The notes: generated by a model from the letters alone, not told the origin. A DNA stretch of 64,000 nucleotides from Halobellus litoreus (GCF_024464595.1 NZ_JANHAW010000001.1:62001-126000), one strand, 5' to 3'. Positions 8,775-16,585 are shown, counted from the first letter of the stretch. Numbers and translations: made by a program.

Positions 8775-8975
8775 TTAGTGGGAGTGGTCGTCGAGGGCTT
8801 GTTCGATTGTGACGCGGTGTTCGCGCATGGCTTCTATCGCGTCTTTGATGGCCCATTTGGTTTTGATGTCGGGTGCGTCGGCGAGGAGGTCGCGGTAGAT
8901 GGCGATTCGGTCTTCGCATTCGTGGAGTTGGCCTTTGAGGCTTTTCCGGGCGCGTTCAGGTGTCACCTCCATCAC
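8775..8975 (-). CDS. small helical hypothetical protein
   Basis: The 66-residue protein is almost entirely helical and charged (ARKSLKGQLHECEDRIAIYRDLLADAPDIKTKWAIKDAIEAMREHRVTIEQAL), likely a two-helix hairpin or coiled coil. It begins with ATGATG at 8975; its first 20 bases overlap the end of the preceding small gene in another frame. It is the last of four overlapping leftward genes starting at 9361. Function unknown. Confidence 0.6.
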   Translation of the reverse strand: MMEVTPERARKSLKGQLHECEDRIAIYRDLLADAPDIKTKWAIKDAIEAMREHRVTIEQALDDHSH

Positions 8976-9093
8976 CTTCGTTATCTTCGAGTGCGAGGAA
9001 TGCTTCCATCACCTCTTCTCGGGTCGCAAAGTCGCCGTCGTGAGCATTCTCAATACCTTCGAGAATACCTTCAAACGCTTTCTCGTCTCTCAT
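8956..9093 (-). CDS. 45-residue acidic small protein
   Basis: Read directly from the minus strand: MRDEKAFEGILEGIENAHD at the start and ALEDNEGDGGDT at the end. It is below the usual gene-calling length but sits in a chain of overlapping genes: its ATG overlaps the preceding stop (ATGA at 9090-9093) and its end overlaps the next gene by 20 bases. Helical and strongly acidic, no motif. Translational coupling is the main support that it is real. Confidence 0.55.
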   Translation of the reverse strand: MRDEKAFEGILEGIENAHDGDFATREEVMEAFLALEDNEGDGGDT

Positions 9094-9200
9094 CGGCGGT
9101 CACCTTCGTCGTCTTCAATGGCTGCATCTTCCAGCACTTCTTCGAGTTTGAACCCGAATGCGATTGAAATCCGCTCAGTTAACTCGTCAAATTCAGTCAT
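9090..9200 (-). CDS. 36-residue small protein
   Basis: The minus-strand frame starts MTEFDELTERISIAFGFKL and ends EDDEGDRR. It is coupled on both sides by 4-base ATGA overlaps (9197-9200 and 9090-9093). One amphipathic helix pair, acidic, no recognised domain. It closely resembles a small antirepressor or modulator in size, but that is only a guess from context. Confidence 0.55.
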   Translation of the reverse strand: MTEFDELTERISIAFGFKLEEVLEDAAIEDDEGDRR

Positions 9201-9361
9201 CGGCGGTCACCTTTGCAGCGGTGTCGATGGAGGTTCTCGTCGATTTCGCGGGTGCTGACTTTTACGCTGCAGTCTCGGCAGTATGCGAAGCGGTCGTCGT
9301 CGGGGTCTGCGTCGTAGATGTGGGCTCCGTCTGTGTAGATTTTATCATGGGATTTGTCCAT
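9197..9361 (-). CDS. 54-residue zinc-finger protein, first gene of the leftward early operon
   Basis: The protein starts MDKSHDKIYTDGAHIYDADP and carries a treble-clef-like finger: Cys-x2-Cys (AYCRDCSV) followed by His-x3-Cys (HRHRCK). It opens a run of four genes (9361 to 8775) linked by ATGA or longer overlaps. Its promoter should lie in the 275-bp divergent region before the AbrB-like gene at 9637. Likely a DNA- or protein-binding micro-protein. Confidence 0.65.
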   Translation of the reverse strand: MDKSHDKIYTDGAHIYDADPDDDRFAYCRDCSVKVSTREIDENLHRHRCKGDRR

Positions 9362-9557
9362 GATATTAAGTCTCGGGCGGAGTGCTAAGGTGCTTCGTCG
9401 GAGGGAGTGACGCGGAGAAAAATTCGCTCGTTGTATTGCGATTTTCGGGGTTTGTGTTCGGGGTCTATTCGGGCCAATTCTGCGGGAGAGTTTGGGTCAA
9501 ACTTCTTCGGATACAATCAACCCCGGGGTTTTATCATCCCGCGCAACACAAACATGG

Positions 9558-9626
9558 GTGTAGGAGTTCAGTACAGTGCTGTGGGCGCTCCGGGTCCAAT
9601 CGGGATGCGCCCACAGGCTCCTACAC
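9558..9626. repeat. nested inverted repeat in divergent promoter region
   Basis: The outer arms are GTGTAGGAG (9558-9566) and CTCCTACAC (9618-9626). The inner arms are CTGTGGGCGC (9579-9588) and GCGCCCACAG (9607-9616). The 12-base stretch between the left arms has only one base opposite it, so the folded form is a bulged hairpin with an 18-base loop. It ends 10 bases before the ATG at 9637, in the 9362-9636 intergenic region that also holds TATA-like GGGTTTTATC at 9525-9534. Candidate operator for the AbrB-like product, or a structured 5' leader. Confidence 0.7.
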
Positions 9627-9636
9627 TGCTAGAGCC

Positions 9637-10377
9637 ATGAGTACGTTAGAAACCTACTCTAATAAAATGAGCGGTGAAGACGACGGCCCGAGGAAGGAGT
9701 ACATGCATTACGCGGGTACTTCGTCGCTTCGGGAGGAGGACAAGAAAGACGTATCGGACGGGTTGAACGGGACGCTGACGCTGAAGGACGGTGATGTCAG
9801 CGCTATCAACGGGAAGCCCGGTAGTCTGATTCGAATCCTCGCGGAGTCAAACGGTCGGTCCGTCGTTGCAGAGCGGAAGATACACTCGAACGGTCGCTCG
9901 GTAACGCTCCCTCTGGGGAAGCGTCGAGAGCTCGACCTCGCCCCGGGTGATGAGATTGAGTGGTGGATTGAGCTCGTGGAACGCGAGCCGGACGACGGTG
10001 GTAGTTCGTCGTCCTCTTCAACGTCGACGACCTCTACGGACACAAGTGACGAGATGGAGTACAAGTGTCTGTGGTTCGTCGGCGAGAGCGAGTTCCACTA
10101 CATCGAAGACGAGGACGCTGAGGAGACTCAGTGTGGTGAGCCGTTAGACGACCGCGAGTACCGTATCGAGGATGAGGAGCCGACTGGCTTCTTGACGGTG
10201 TGTCCGGAGTGCAACGTCAAGGAGTCGAGTGAGATGACGAATGAGGAGATTGTGGAGTGGTTCGGTGCTGAGGCCGGGTTCGACCCGGGTGGTGGTCCGC
10301 CGTCGTACTTCAATAAGGAGCAGCTCGTGAAGCTTCGCGAGTGGGCTCTGGACTTGAAGGAACGCGCGGAAGAGTAG
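9637..10377 (+). CDS. AbrB/SpoVT-like DNA-binding protein with C-terminal Cys region
   Basis: The 246-residue protein has a swapped-hairpin-like domain at about residues 75-120 (SNGRSVTLPLGKRRELDLAPGDEIEWWIE), the hallmark of AbrB-type regulators. A Ser/Thr linker and a C-terminal part with four Cys in two groups (CLWF, TQCGE, CPEC) follow, which could bind zinc. ATG at 9637 is chosen over a longer frame because that would read through the nested inverted repeat. It heads a rightward run with 10390. Probably a regulator of the divergent promoter just upstream. Confidence 0.7.
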   Translation: MSTLETYSNKMSGEDDGPRKEYMHYAGTSSLREEDKKDVSDGLNGTLTLKDGDVSAINGKPGSLIRILAESNGRSVVAERKIHSNGRSVTLPLGKRRELDLAPGDEIEWWIELVEREPDDGGSSSSSSTSTTSTDTSDEMEYKCLWFVGESEFHYIEDEDAEETQCGEPLDDREYRIEDEEPTGFLTVCPECNVKESSEMTNEEIVEWFGAEAGFDPGGGPPSYFNKEQLVKLREWALDLKERAEE

Positions 10378-10389
10378 GACCACCAGCCA

Positions 10390-10794
10390 ATGCTGACTCT
10401 GCAACAAGTTTCTCTCGTCATCGGCATCCTTGCGGGCTCAATCGTCCTCGGACGCTTTCTCAGGAGCAAATACAGCCCACTCAAGAGCTTTGCATCCGAG
10501 AAAATCGAGGACTTCAACGAGTCTGTAACGCGCGGTGTCATCGGAGAAGGTGATAAGGACTGGAGGTATCGTATCGAGAAACACCGGGGGTCAAGCGAAG
10601 AGGTATCGGTTGAAGACCGCCCGTATTGCCCTAAGTGCGACGCTCAGCTGAAACAGACGCGGGAGAGTCTACTCGGAATAAATCATAGAGTTACGCTCTG
10701 GAAGTGTTCGGAGTGTGAGACTCATTATGATTATGAAGAGGATGAGTCTGAGGTGGTGAAGGGACGACTTCGAGACGGAACCGCAGACGAGTAG
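10390..10794 (+). CDS. membrane-anchored zinc-ribbon protein
   Basis: The 134-residue protein has one N-terminal membrane helix (about 6-23, VSLVIGILAGSIVLGRFL), a charged middle, and a C-terminal zinc ribbon: Cys-x2-Cys (YCPKCDAQL) and Cys-x2-Cys (WKCSECETH). It starts 12 bp after the AbrB-like gene and is likely co-transcribed. The topology suggests the ribbon faces the cytoplasm. Function unknown. Confidence 0.65.
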   Translation: MLTLQQVSLVIGILAGSIVLGRFLRSKYSPLKSFASEKIEDFNESVTRGVIGEGDKDWRYRIEKHRGSSEEVSVEDRPYCPKCDAQLKQTRESLLGINHRVTLWKCSECETHYDYEEDESEVVKGRLRDGTADE

Positions 10795-10895
10795 CGGTTT
10801 GCCGGTTGTGGTGCGAGGCGCGATTCTTTTCCAGTCCAGTCATCGTTGGTCAGCCATCAGTAGTATTATCTGCCTGAGGTGAACGGTTACCAAAT

Positions 10896-11525
10896 ATGCC
10901 AAGAACGATTCGTATTTCTGAGGAAGAGCGAGAGGAGTTAGTTGCGGAGATTGACCCGGAGTTCCCGAAGTACACGACGCAGATTATGAATACGGCCAAC
11001 CAGAATTCACAGGGGACCCGACCTGCTACTGTTGGTCAGTTGAATGAGATTATAGAGGAGTACAAGCAAGAGTATCCGAATGGTGATTTTGAGGATTGGA
11101 AGCGGTTTTATTTTGATGAGTATGATGGGGAAGAGAGTATTGAGGAAGCGACGGATAAGGTGTTTGAGATGGTTGTAAAGATGCGGGAGGCGGCGGAGGA
11201 GATTGACCGGGAGATGGTGAATCGGTGGGTGAAAGACCTCGTACTCTATAAGACGTATAATGGGCTTGGACGTACTGAGGAAGCGGTTTTGAAGAAGTTG
11301 TCTGAGGAGTATGGTGTACCGTATGAGCTTGGTACGGCTGAGGATGAGTCGAAGGGTATTGACGGGTATCTTGGTGACCAGCCGGTGTCGGTGAAGCCGG
11401 TTACGTATAAGCAGAAGAGTCGGTTGCAGGAGGATATTCAGGCTCCGATTGTGTATTATGAGGATTATTCAACGACTGATGCGTTGAAGCTGGATTTGGA
11501 GGAGCTTGACGAAGTGCTGGGTTGA
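10896..11525 (+). CDS. type II restriction endonuclease, MjaI-like
   Basis: The 209-residue protein matches what I remember of the RE_MjaI family: NTANQNSQGTRPATVGQLNEII near residues 32-53, and a PD-(D/E)XK-type core ESKGIDGYLGDQPVSVKPVTYK with Asp156 and Lys167. MjaI cuts CTAG. The next gene is a methyltransferase of the matching CTAG class, 48 bp downstream, so the pair is a complete R-M system. Codons are AT-richer than many neighbours (TAT, ATT, TTG), suggesting a separate arrival. It presumably kills invading DNA and may stabilise the element after loss. The specificity is inferred. Confidence 0.78.
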   Translation: MPRTIRISEEEREELVAEIDPEFPKYTTQIMNTANQNSQGTRPATVGQLNEIIEEYKQEYPNGDFEDWKRFYFDEYDGEESIEEATDKVFEMVVKMREAAEEIDREMVNRWVKDLVLYKTYNGLGRTEEAVLKKLSEEYGVPYELGTAEDESKGIDGYLGDQPVSVKPVTYKQKSRLQEDIQAPIVYYEDYSTTDALKLDLEELDEVLG

Positions 11526-11573
11526 GAAGGGGTTACGAAAAGTTAAGGGGGTATCGCGGGCTATCGGTACTTA

Positions 11574-12674
11574 ATGGAAACAACTCATCGTATCGTGACT
11601 GGGGATTCTCGCTCACTGTCTAAGGTAGATGACGATTCTGTTGAGTTGGTGGTTACGTCCCCGCCGTACCCGATGATTGAGATGTGGGACGAGCTCTTTT
11701 CGGATTTGAATTCGGAGGTGGAAGAGCATCTCAAGAACGGTGACGGGCAAGCTGCATTCGCGGGGATGCACGAGGAGTTGGAGAAGGTCTGGGAAGAGGT
11801 TAGTCGAGTGCTTGTTGACGGAGGAATTGCTTGTATCAATATTGGTGACGCAACTCGGAAAGTAGACGGGAGTTTTCGTGTCTTCCAGAATCATTCGCGC
11901 ATCATCAATGCGTTCGAAGACCTCGGTTTCGAGCCATTACCCGAGCTCCTGTGGCGCAAACCTGTTAATTCCGGAGCGAAGTTCATGGGGTCGGGGATGC
12001 TCCCGCCAAACGCGTATGTGACGCTTGAACACGAGTATATTCTCGTATTCCGTAATGGGAAGGATAGCCGGAGTTTCGAGCCGGGTTCAGAGCGCCGTTA
12101 TAACTCGGCGTATTTCTGGGAGGAGCGGAATCAGTGGTTCTCCGACGTTTGGATGGATATTAAGGGAGAGTTCCAGTCGCTCGGTCAGAGTGAGTTGCGC
12201 GAGAGGTCTGCGGCCTATCCGTTCGAGATTCCGTACCGTCTCATTAATATGTACTCTGTGTATGGGGATACGGTTCTGGACCCATTCTGGGGGACTGGTA
12301 CGACCTCGTTCGCGGCGATGGTTGCTGGTCGGAATTCTATTGGGTACGAGCTGGATGAGGAGTTCGTTCAGTTATTCGAGGAGCGGGTTGAGGAGGTGCC
12401 GAAGTATTCGCGCGAGGTGATTAAGCAGCGGTTGGATGAGCACAAGTCGTTCGTTGAGGAGCGTTTGGCGGATGGGAAGGAGTTCAAGTATAATGCTGAT
12501 AATTATGATTTCCCGGTGACGACGAAGCAGGAAAAGCCGATGCAGTTCTTCTCTGCTTCTGAGGTAGAGGAAACGGATGAGGGATATGTTGTATCTCACG
12601 AGCCTGTGGAGGGGACGGACATTCAGATTGAGGAGAAGCAGTCTGGCGAGGTCGCTTCGCTGTCTGACTTCTGA
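11574..12674 (+). CDS. DNA methyltransferase, CTAG-type (N4-cytosine/N6-adenine class)
   Basis: The 366-residue protein has motif [14 protein letters not shown] at residues 28-39, then the SAM-binding motif [13 protein letters not shown] near 237-249, so the order is that of beta-class amino-methyltransferases. The extended [11 protein letters not shown] form is characteristic of CTAG methylases such as M.MthZI and the haloarchaeal Zim family, as I recall them. It follows the MjaI-like nuclease and should protect the element and host DNA from it. A C-terminal extension of about 80 acidic residues lacks a motif. ATG at 11574 starts directly at [11 protein letters not shown], as in the family. 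Confidence 0.85.
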   Translation: METTHRIVTGDSRSLSKVDDDSVELVVTSPPYPMIEMWDELFSDLNSEVEEHLKNGDGQAAFAGMHEELEKVWEEVSRVLVDGGIACINIGDATRKVDGSFRVFQNHSRIINAFEDLGFEPLPELLWRKPVNSGAKFMGSGMLPPNAYVTLEHEYILVFRNGKDSRSFEPGSERRYNSAYFWEERNQWFSDVWMDIKGEFQSLGQSELRERSAAYPFEIPYRLINMYSVYGDTVLDPFWGTGTTSFAAMVAGRNSIGYELDEEFVQLFEERVEEVPKYSREVIKQRLDEHKSFVEERLADGKEFKYNADNYDFPVTTKQEKPMQFFSASEVEETDEGYVVSHEPVEGTDIQIEEKQSGEVASLSDF

Positions 12675-12773
12675 ATTTCAGATGTAGAGCTTGGAAGGGC
12701 TTGGTTCTATCCTACTCGTTTTGTCGAGAAATCCTCATATGGGTTTATCTAGTAGTCTCGCTAACAGGTTCGG

Positions 12774-12965
12774 ATGGCCTTAGACTGCCCGGTCTGTGGT
12801 ATTGAACATGAACAAGGAGATGCGTTTGCAGAGAATGTTATCGGGAATGCGGCTTCGTTCACCTACTTCGTGAGGTGTTCTGAGTGTGGGACGCTGTTTG
12901 ATGATACGGGGAAGAAGTATAACTCGGAAGGTGATTTGCCGGAGAAGGTGAGGAGGAAGTTGTAG
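12774..12965 (+). CDS. 63-residue zinc-ribbon protein
   Basis: The protein starts MALDCPVCGIEHEQGDA and has a second CSECG knuckle near residue 35, giving Cys-x2-Cys twice, a compact zinc ribbon. It ends in a basic KVRRKL tail. It lies 99 bp after the methyltransferase. One of about eleven such mini zinc proteins in the element. Function unknown; nucleic-acid or protein binding is typical. Confidence 0.65.
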   Translation: MALDCPVCGIEHEQGDAFAENVIGNAASFTYFVRCSECGTLFDDTGKKYNSEGDLPEKVRRKL

Positions 12966-13022
12966 CGTCAGATATCCCTTGTCGAGCGTACACCTTTGCA
13001 ATCTGTCTGCGTTATTTTTCTT

Positions 13023-13241
13023 ATGGGGTTGTTGAAATCAATCGGCCTGCTAGTATTGTTTGGCTTCGCCGTACAGATTGTTGGTGCGACGTTGTCTGTC
13101 GTTGTTGAGGAGACGGTTCCGTCGTTGATTCCGTCTGCGCTTGAGGTCTCCTCGGCGAACCCTGAAGCGATGATGTTGTGGACTGGTGTTGGGTTCGCCG
13201 TCGTCTTAGTGTTTTACGGGGGTTACCGGGTGATTCGATGA
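13023..13241 (+). CDS. small membrane protein with two helices
   Basis: The 72-residue protein has two membrane segments: LLKSIGLLVLFGFAVQIVGATL and AMMLWTGVGFAVVLVFYGGYRVI. ATG at 13023 is preferred to an upstream TTG that would only add nine residues. Its stop overlaps the start of the next gene (ATGA at 13238-13241). A holin-like or virion-membrane role is possible but unsupported. Confidence 0.6.
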   Translation: MGLLKSIGLLVLFGFAVQIVGATLSVVVEETVPSLIPSALEVSSANPEAMMLWTGVGFAVVLVFYGGYRVIR

Positions 13242-13405
13242 GTGTCGGGGGTTGGGAGTGGGGTGTGAACTGCCCGGATTGCGGTGAGCACACTGATTCC
13301 CACGAATTCGAACAGAGTGAAGGTATCTGCAAGGGTTGGTGTCGAGATGATGAATGGACGGGGTGTGGGGCTAAACTTCGGATTGTTGTTGAGGTAGTGG
13401 AGTGA
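13238..13405 (+). CDS. 55-residue zinc-knuckle protein
   Basis: The protein starts MSVGGWEWGVNCPDCGEH, with CPDC followed by Cys residues in GICKGWC and TGCGA. This gives four or five candidate zinc ligands. Its ATG overlaps the stop of the membrane protein upstream, so it is translationally coupled. A longer frame beginning at 13178 is rejected because it overlaps the membrane gene. Confidence 0.6.
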   Translation: MSVGGWEWGVNCPDCGEHTDSHEFEQSEGICKGWCRDDEWTGCGAKLRIVVEVVE

Positions 13406-13462
13406 GGTATCGGACTATGCCTCAAAGCCAGACACAGACGGCCCACTCCTCTGGTAAGTACG

Positions 13463-13939
13463 TTAGTTGTGAGGAGTGACTCTGATAACCTCCTCAGCGT
13501 TCTCCTTTACCCGCTTACCGGCCTTCTCGAATTCATCCTTACTACCTCTACCATGGTCCGATTCAGAGAGACCTTCACAAGCAGCAATTAGTTCCATTAG
13601 ACTTTGCTCGACTTCCTCATCAGCACCGGGTGGGGCACTCTGGGCATGGTTCAGGAGACGGCTTTTCGTTTGACGAATTCGGTTTTGGACGTTTCTTGAC
13701 CAAGTGCGTCGTCGGTCAAAGGAACTTGTGTCTTGTTCTTGGTACTGGGTTGCCCAAATTATCTTAGCCTCTTTAGCGAGTTCGACGGTCTCATGATTCC
13801 AGTTAGCCATCCGGTCTTTTTGTTCGAGGGTTCGCCTGACAAATCCCTTGAGCCCGTCTGTCAGCAGATTGATGACTGGACTGAGAGTTACACTGACAAG
13901 AACTGCAAGCACTGCAGTCGGAATATCAATCTGAGCCAT
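13463..13939 (-). CDS. membrane-anchored helical protein of unknown function
   Basis: The 158-residue protein has an N-terminal membrane helix (TAVLAVLVSVTLSPVINLLTDGL), then a basic then acidic, wholly helical cytoplasmic part (RRTWSRNVQNRIRQTKSRLL...). There is no cysteine cluster or enzyme motif. It points left between rightward genes and is transcribed alone. It could be a superinfection-exclusion or anti-host membrane protein, but this is position-based speculation. Confidence 0.55.
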   Translation of the reverse strand: MAQIDIPTAVLAVLVSVTLSPVINLLTDGLKGFVRRTLEQKDRMANWNHETVELAKEAKIIWATQYQEQDTSSFDRRRTWSRNVQNRIRQTKSRLLNHAQSAPPGADEEVEQSLMELIAACEGLSESDHGRGSKDEFEKAGKRVKENAEEVIRVTPHN

Positions 13940-14067
13940 TTTCTATCGAAAACACATCACATCCTATTAGATGAATCTCTGGATTCTGTCCTTAACCGAC
14001 CGAATTTGATTCCTGATGAGATTTGTGATAGGTGTTCCAGATACCTGCATTTCTGGAACAACCCGTA

Positions 14068-14099
14068 TTAACGTTAAAGCTAAGCTGCCTTCTAACGTT
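14068..14099. promoter_or_regulatory. AACGTT operator pair before the AbrB-recombinase operon
   Basis: A perfect 10-bp palindrome TTAACGTTAA (14068-14077) and a second AACGTT (14094-14099) lie 10-40 bases before the ATG at 14109. They cover the position expected for TATA/BRE of a leaderless transcript. Likely autoregulatory site for the AbrB-like protein. Confidence 0.5.
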
Positions 14100-14108
14100 G
14101 TTAGTAGC

Positions 14109-14291
14109 ATGCCACGAAAATCGACCACGACGGTCTCTCAAAACAAGAACGGGCAGTATCAGGTGACCATCCCTCGCGGTCTTGCCGACGCCATGAATCT
14201 CGCCGGAGCTGAAGTCGAGTGGAACGTTGAATCTGGAGACCGATTCTCCGCTCGCGTCGTCTCTCGTGACGGTGGTGATGATGACGAGTAA
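14109..14291 (+). CDS. AbrB-family transcription regulator (small)
   Basis: The 60-residue protein is a single swapped-hairpin domain: TTTVSQNKNGQYQVTIPRGLADAMNLAGAEVEWNVE. The QVTIPRGLA core is the AbrB/PrlF/MazE type signature. It overlaps the start of the serine recombinase by 14 bases and shares its promoter, so it most likely represses its own operon. It could alternatively be an antitoxin, but the partner is a recombinase and not a toxin. ATG at 14109 gives the family start. Confidence 0.8.
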   Translation: MPRKSTTTVSQNKNGQYQVTIPRGLADAMNLAGAEVEWNVESGDRFSARVVSRDGGDDDE

Positions 14292-14955
14292 GGCAGTCGG
14301 CTACACTCGTCTCTCGCAGTCCAGCGACACGAGTATCGCGGACCAGAAGGAGGCCATTGAGGAATACTGTGAACACCGGGGGCTTGAGCTTCTCCGAATC
14401 TACGATGACGGAGAGGGCTCCTCCGGCTTCGATACCGAACGTCCGGAGTACGCAAAGGTGCGCGAGCTTATGCGGGATGGTAAGGTAGGTGCCGTAGTCG
14501 TCCGAGACCGCTCTCGGCTCGGTCGTGACTTTGACGAGCGAATGCAGTTCGTTCTCGACCTTCGCCGCACCAACGTCTCACTTCATGCGTCTCGTGAGGG
14601 TGAAGTGAACCTCGAAGACCCGTATGCAGTCGTGATGGAGTCAATGCGCGCTGCTACAGATGACTCTGGGAAGCGAGAGGAAATTGAGAAAGCTCGTGAG
14701 AAGGTTACTGAGCGGGTTAAAAACGGGTACTATCAGGGACGCCCGCCCCTCGGCACAAAGTTTAGCGAGGATAAGACTCGGCTCGTTCCCGGAGAGAAGT
14801 TCGAGGTGGTTGCCGCTGTATTGAACTTGCTGAATGAGGGGGTGAGCTATCGCGATATTCACGAGGACACCGGTGTCTCCCTCGGGTCTATCAGCCGCAT
14901 CAATGGCCGCCGGGAAATGTACGAGGAGATGATGGAAGAAGCAGACGCACAGTGA
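14278..14955 (+). CDS. serine recombinase (resolvase/invertase family)
   Basis: The 225-residue protein has the resolvase catalytic domain: GYTRLSQSSDTS with nucleophile Ser13, YDDGEGSSGFDTERPEY, and VVVRDRSRLGRD with the conserved Arg residues. A long helix and a C-terminal HTH follow (VSYRDIHEDTGVSLGSISRING). Length is resolvase-like, too short for a large serine integrase. The gene overlaps the AbrB regulator. A motif TTACAGAGGAAA follows three bases after the stop and recurs at 24.5 kb, which may be its target. It could resolve multimers or invert or delete a segment of the element. Confidence 0.88.
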   Translation: MMTSKAVGYTRLSQSSDTSIADQKEAIEEYCEHRGLELLRIYDDGEGSSGFDTERPEYAKVRELMRDGKVGAVVVRDRSRLGRDFDERMQFVLDLRRTNVSLHASREGEVNLEDPYAVVMESMRAATDDSGKREEIEKAREKVTERVKNGYYQGRPPLGTKFSEDKTRLVPGEKFEVVAAVLNLLNEGVSYRDIHEDTGVSLGSISRINGRREMYEEMMEEADAQ

Positions 14956-14957
14956 TT

Positions 14958-14995
14958 TTACAGAGGAAACTCGGGGTCTGACCGAGGACTTATCA
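14958..14995. promoter_or_regulatory. shared upstream elements of the 15023 gene
   Basis: TTACAGAGGAAA at 14958-14969 is one of four copies of TTACAGMGGAAA in the element (others 24484-24595). Directly after it, GGTCTGACCGAGGACTT (from 14975) matches GGTCTGGCCAAGGACTT before the 17516 gene, with TATA-like CTTATC at its end. It is 30-65 bases before the start at 15023. Confidence 0.5.
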
Positions 14996-15022
14996 GGGTA
15001 TTAGACACTCGTTGATTCATAG

Positions 15023-16003
15023 ATGAGCGGTGATGGGGATTCTATAGCAGACATCGTCTTTCAACGTACTCGAACCCAGCAGTTAGTCGCTGAGATTGCT
15101 TTTGGACCTGCTCTCGCGTTCGCCGTCGACCAGACCTCTCCAACTGGGATTCAGGGGGCGATTCTCATGTGGCTCATGGCCGCACTCATCGGTATCCCTA
15201 TTCTCAGATATCTTGTCTTCACTGACCGCATCGAGCACTTTGACCGGCTCCTAGACCTAACGGTGCGTCCCGTAGAACTCTTCGCTATTCTCGGAGTGGT
15301 TCAGGTGTTCAAGTTCCTAGGAATTGAGTTCATCCAGCCCGTCACAGATTCCAGCGCGGTTGGAGCTACCGCTGTTATCGTTGTACTTGGGGTGCTCGTC
15401 TACATCCTCGGGTTCGAGCTGATATTCCAAAAGTACCGGTTCAGTTGGGGAACGCTATACTACGTCAAGCGGTTGGCACTCGAACAGCAGATAGACATTC
15501 AGATGGATGACGTTGAGGAGGTGGCGGAAGCAACATTCCAGCATCCTTCTCAGTGGGCTCGACTCAAAGCCGCAGTCGGGCTGTTAAGGCTAACTTTGAT
15601 TCGCATTACGTTCGGACAGGTGGCGTTCCACCTGCTGAAGGACTCGATTCCTGAGAGAGACGATGAGGCGATGGATGAGTTGAGGAGCTATATCGAGATG
15701 AGTCGGGAAGGTAACAGTCTCACTGATTCGAGAGGTCTCTGGTTTGCATTTGGAGTGTCGGCGGTCGTGGTGCTCCCGTTGCTCGCACTCATGGCTGGGC
15801 TCATCTCACTTGTGTTTGCGACGTTCGGTACTATCGTCCTCGTGATGCTCATCATGCGGCTAAGTAAGCATATGGTAGCGCTGTCGTACATCGCGTTCGG
15901 TACGATGGACTATGAGCAGTTTGTGACGACAAACAAGCGTTGGTTCGCGATGATAGCGGTGTATACTCTATCAGTCTACTTACTCATCTTCTACCAGTTC
16001 TGA
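15023..16003 (+). CDS. polytopic membrane protein of unknown function
   Basis: The 326-residue protein has about six to seven membrane segments: around residues 43-65, 84-105, 115-137, a long hydrophobic block near 243-280 (FGVSAVVVLPLLALMAGLISLVF) and a last helix (AVYTLSVYLLIFY). A charged cytoplasmic loop with an amphipathic helix lies between about 150 and 235. No transporter or enzyme motif recognised. It begins after the recombinase and has its own promoter elements. Confidence 0.6.
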   Translation: MSGDGDSIADIVFQRTRTQQLVAEIAFGPALAFAVDQTSPTGIQGAILMWLMAALIGIPILRYLVFTDRIEHFDRLLDLTVRPVELFAILGVVQVFKFLGIEFIQPVTDSSAVGATAVIVVLGVLVYILGFELIFQKYRFSWGTLYYVKRLALEQQIDIQMDDVEEVAEATFQHPSQWARLKAAVGLLRLTLIRITFGQVAFHLLKDSIPERDDEAMDELRSYIEMSREGNSLTDSRGLWFAFGVSAVVVLPLLALMAGLISLVFATFGTIVLVMLIMRLSKHMVALSYIAFGTMDYEQFVTTNKRWFAMIAVYTLSVYLLIFYQF

Positions 16004-16066
16004 ACGAGAGCTGGGAGTGAGCTGACGAGTCTGGTTTTATCCCTGAGCCGATACGAGTTAGTCTTG

Positions 16067-16387
16067 ATGTCGTGGGAGTTGGTGTTCAACACTGAGACAA
16101 TACTCGCTACAGTAGGTGGTGTTGTAGCGGGTTTCGTTGCAGTCAGATTATGGTTGTATATCAATACCGAAAGGAAGAGTCCGAATGTTACGGAACGGCC
16201 AGCAGGTGCAGAGATGCCTCTTGCTTCAACACTCGTTGTGGTTGCTCTCGTCGCTACAATTCAGTTCGGACTCTCTTTCGTTCATGCTCCGGGGCCGTTT
16301 TTGACGATTGGGGTGAATGCGTTCATGATGTCTGTGCTATGGACTGCATTCCTGAACCGCAATGCGGTAACATTCATTCGACCGTAA
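16067..16387 (+). CDS. small membrane protein, three helices
   Basis: The 106-residue protein has three hydrophobic segments (ILATVGGVVAGFVAVRLWLYI, STLVVVALVATIQFGLSFV, FLTIGVNAFMMSVLWTAFL). ATG at 16067 follows TTTTAT at 16035-16040 by about 27 bases, a spacing typical of leaderless haloarchaeal transcripts. No motif. It lies between the polytopic membrane gene and a recombinase remnant. Confidence 0.6.
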   Translation: MSWELVFNTETILATVGGVVAGFVAVRLWLYINTERKSPNVTERPAGAEMPLASTLVVVALVATIQFGLSFVHAPGPFLTIGVNAFMMSVLWTAFLNRNAVTFIRP

Positions 16388-16493
16388 CTCTCTTCCTCCC
16401 TATCCAGCCAATGCGCGCCTACGCGAAAGGCGAGGGAATGAATTAGAGAAGTATTGGCACAGATAATTATCAAAGTAATTAGTTAGATAATCA

Positions 16494-16585
16494 GGTTTCC
16501 AAGACGCATCAAGAACCGTCGCGCGACGTACGAGGAGATGATGGAATGAGGCTGACCTACACTGATTTTACGGGGGGTAACTGGA
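16494..16585 (+). pseudogene. remnant of a second serine-recombinase 3' end plus downstream motif
   Basis: The bases align with the end of the recombinase gene and its downstream flank (about 14893-14977). Shared blocks include CGCATCAA, TACGAGGAGATGATGGAA (16528-16545) and TGATTTTAC. In one frame it reads R-R-I-K-N-R-R-A-T-Y-E-E-M-M-E then stop, against S-R-I-N-G-R-R-E-M-Y-E-E-M-M-E in the intact gene. Divergence is clear, so it is an old duplicate or a relative's tail, not a recent copy. Its trailing TTACGGGGGGTA (16568-16579) is a decayed version of TTACAGMGGAAA. Confidence 0.7.

Noticed and set aside
9382-9636. N-terminal extension of the AbrB-like gene
   Set aside because: It would translate the nested inverted repeat and promoter region; the residues look non-coding.
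12996-13022. TTG start for the small membrane protein
   Set aside because: The nine extra residues add nothing recognisable, and ATG 13023 is next to the first helix.
14278-14955. IS607-type transposase
   Set aside because: There is no TnpB partner; the catalytic domain comes first and the HTH last, as in resolvases, not the IS607 order. An AbrB regulator is its partner.
14109-14955. Toxin-antitoxin module
   Set aside because: The AbrB-like protein resembles an antitoxin, but its overlapping partner is a clear serine recombinase.
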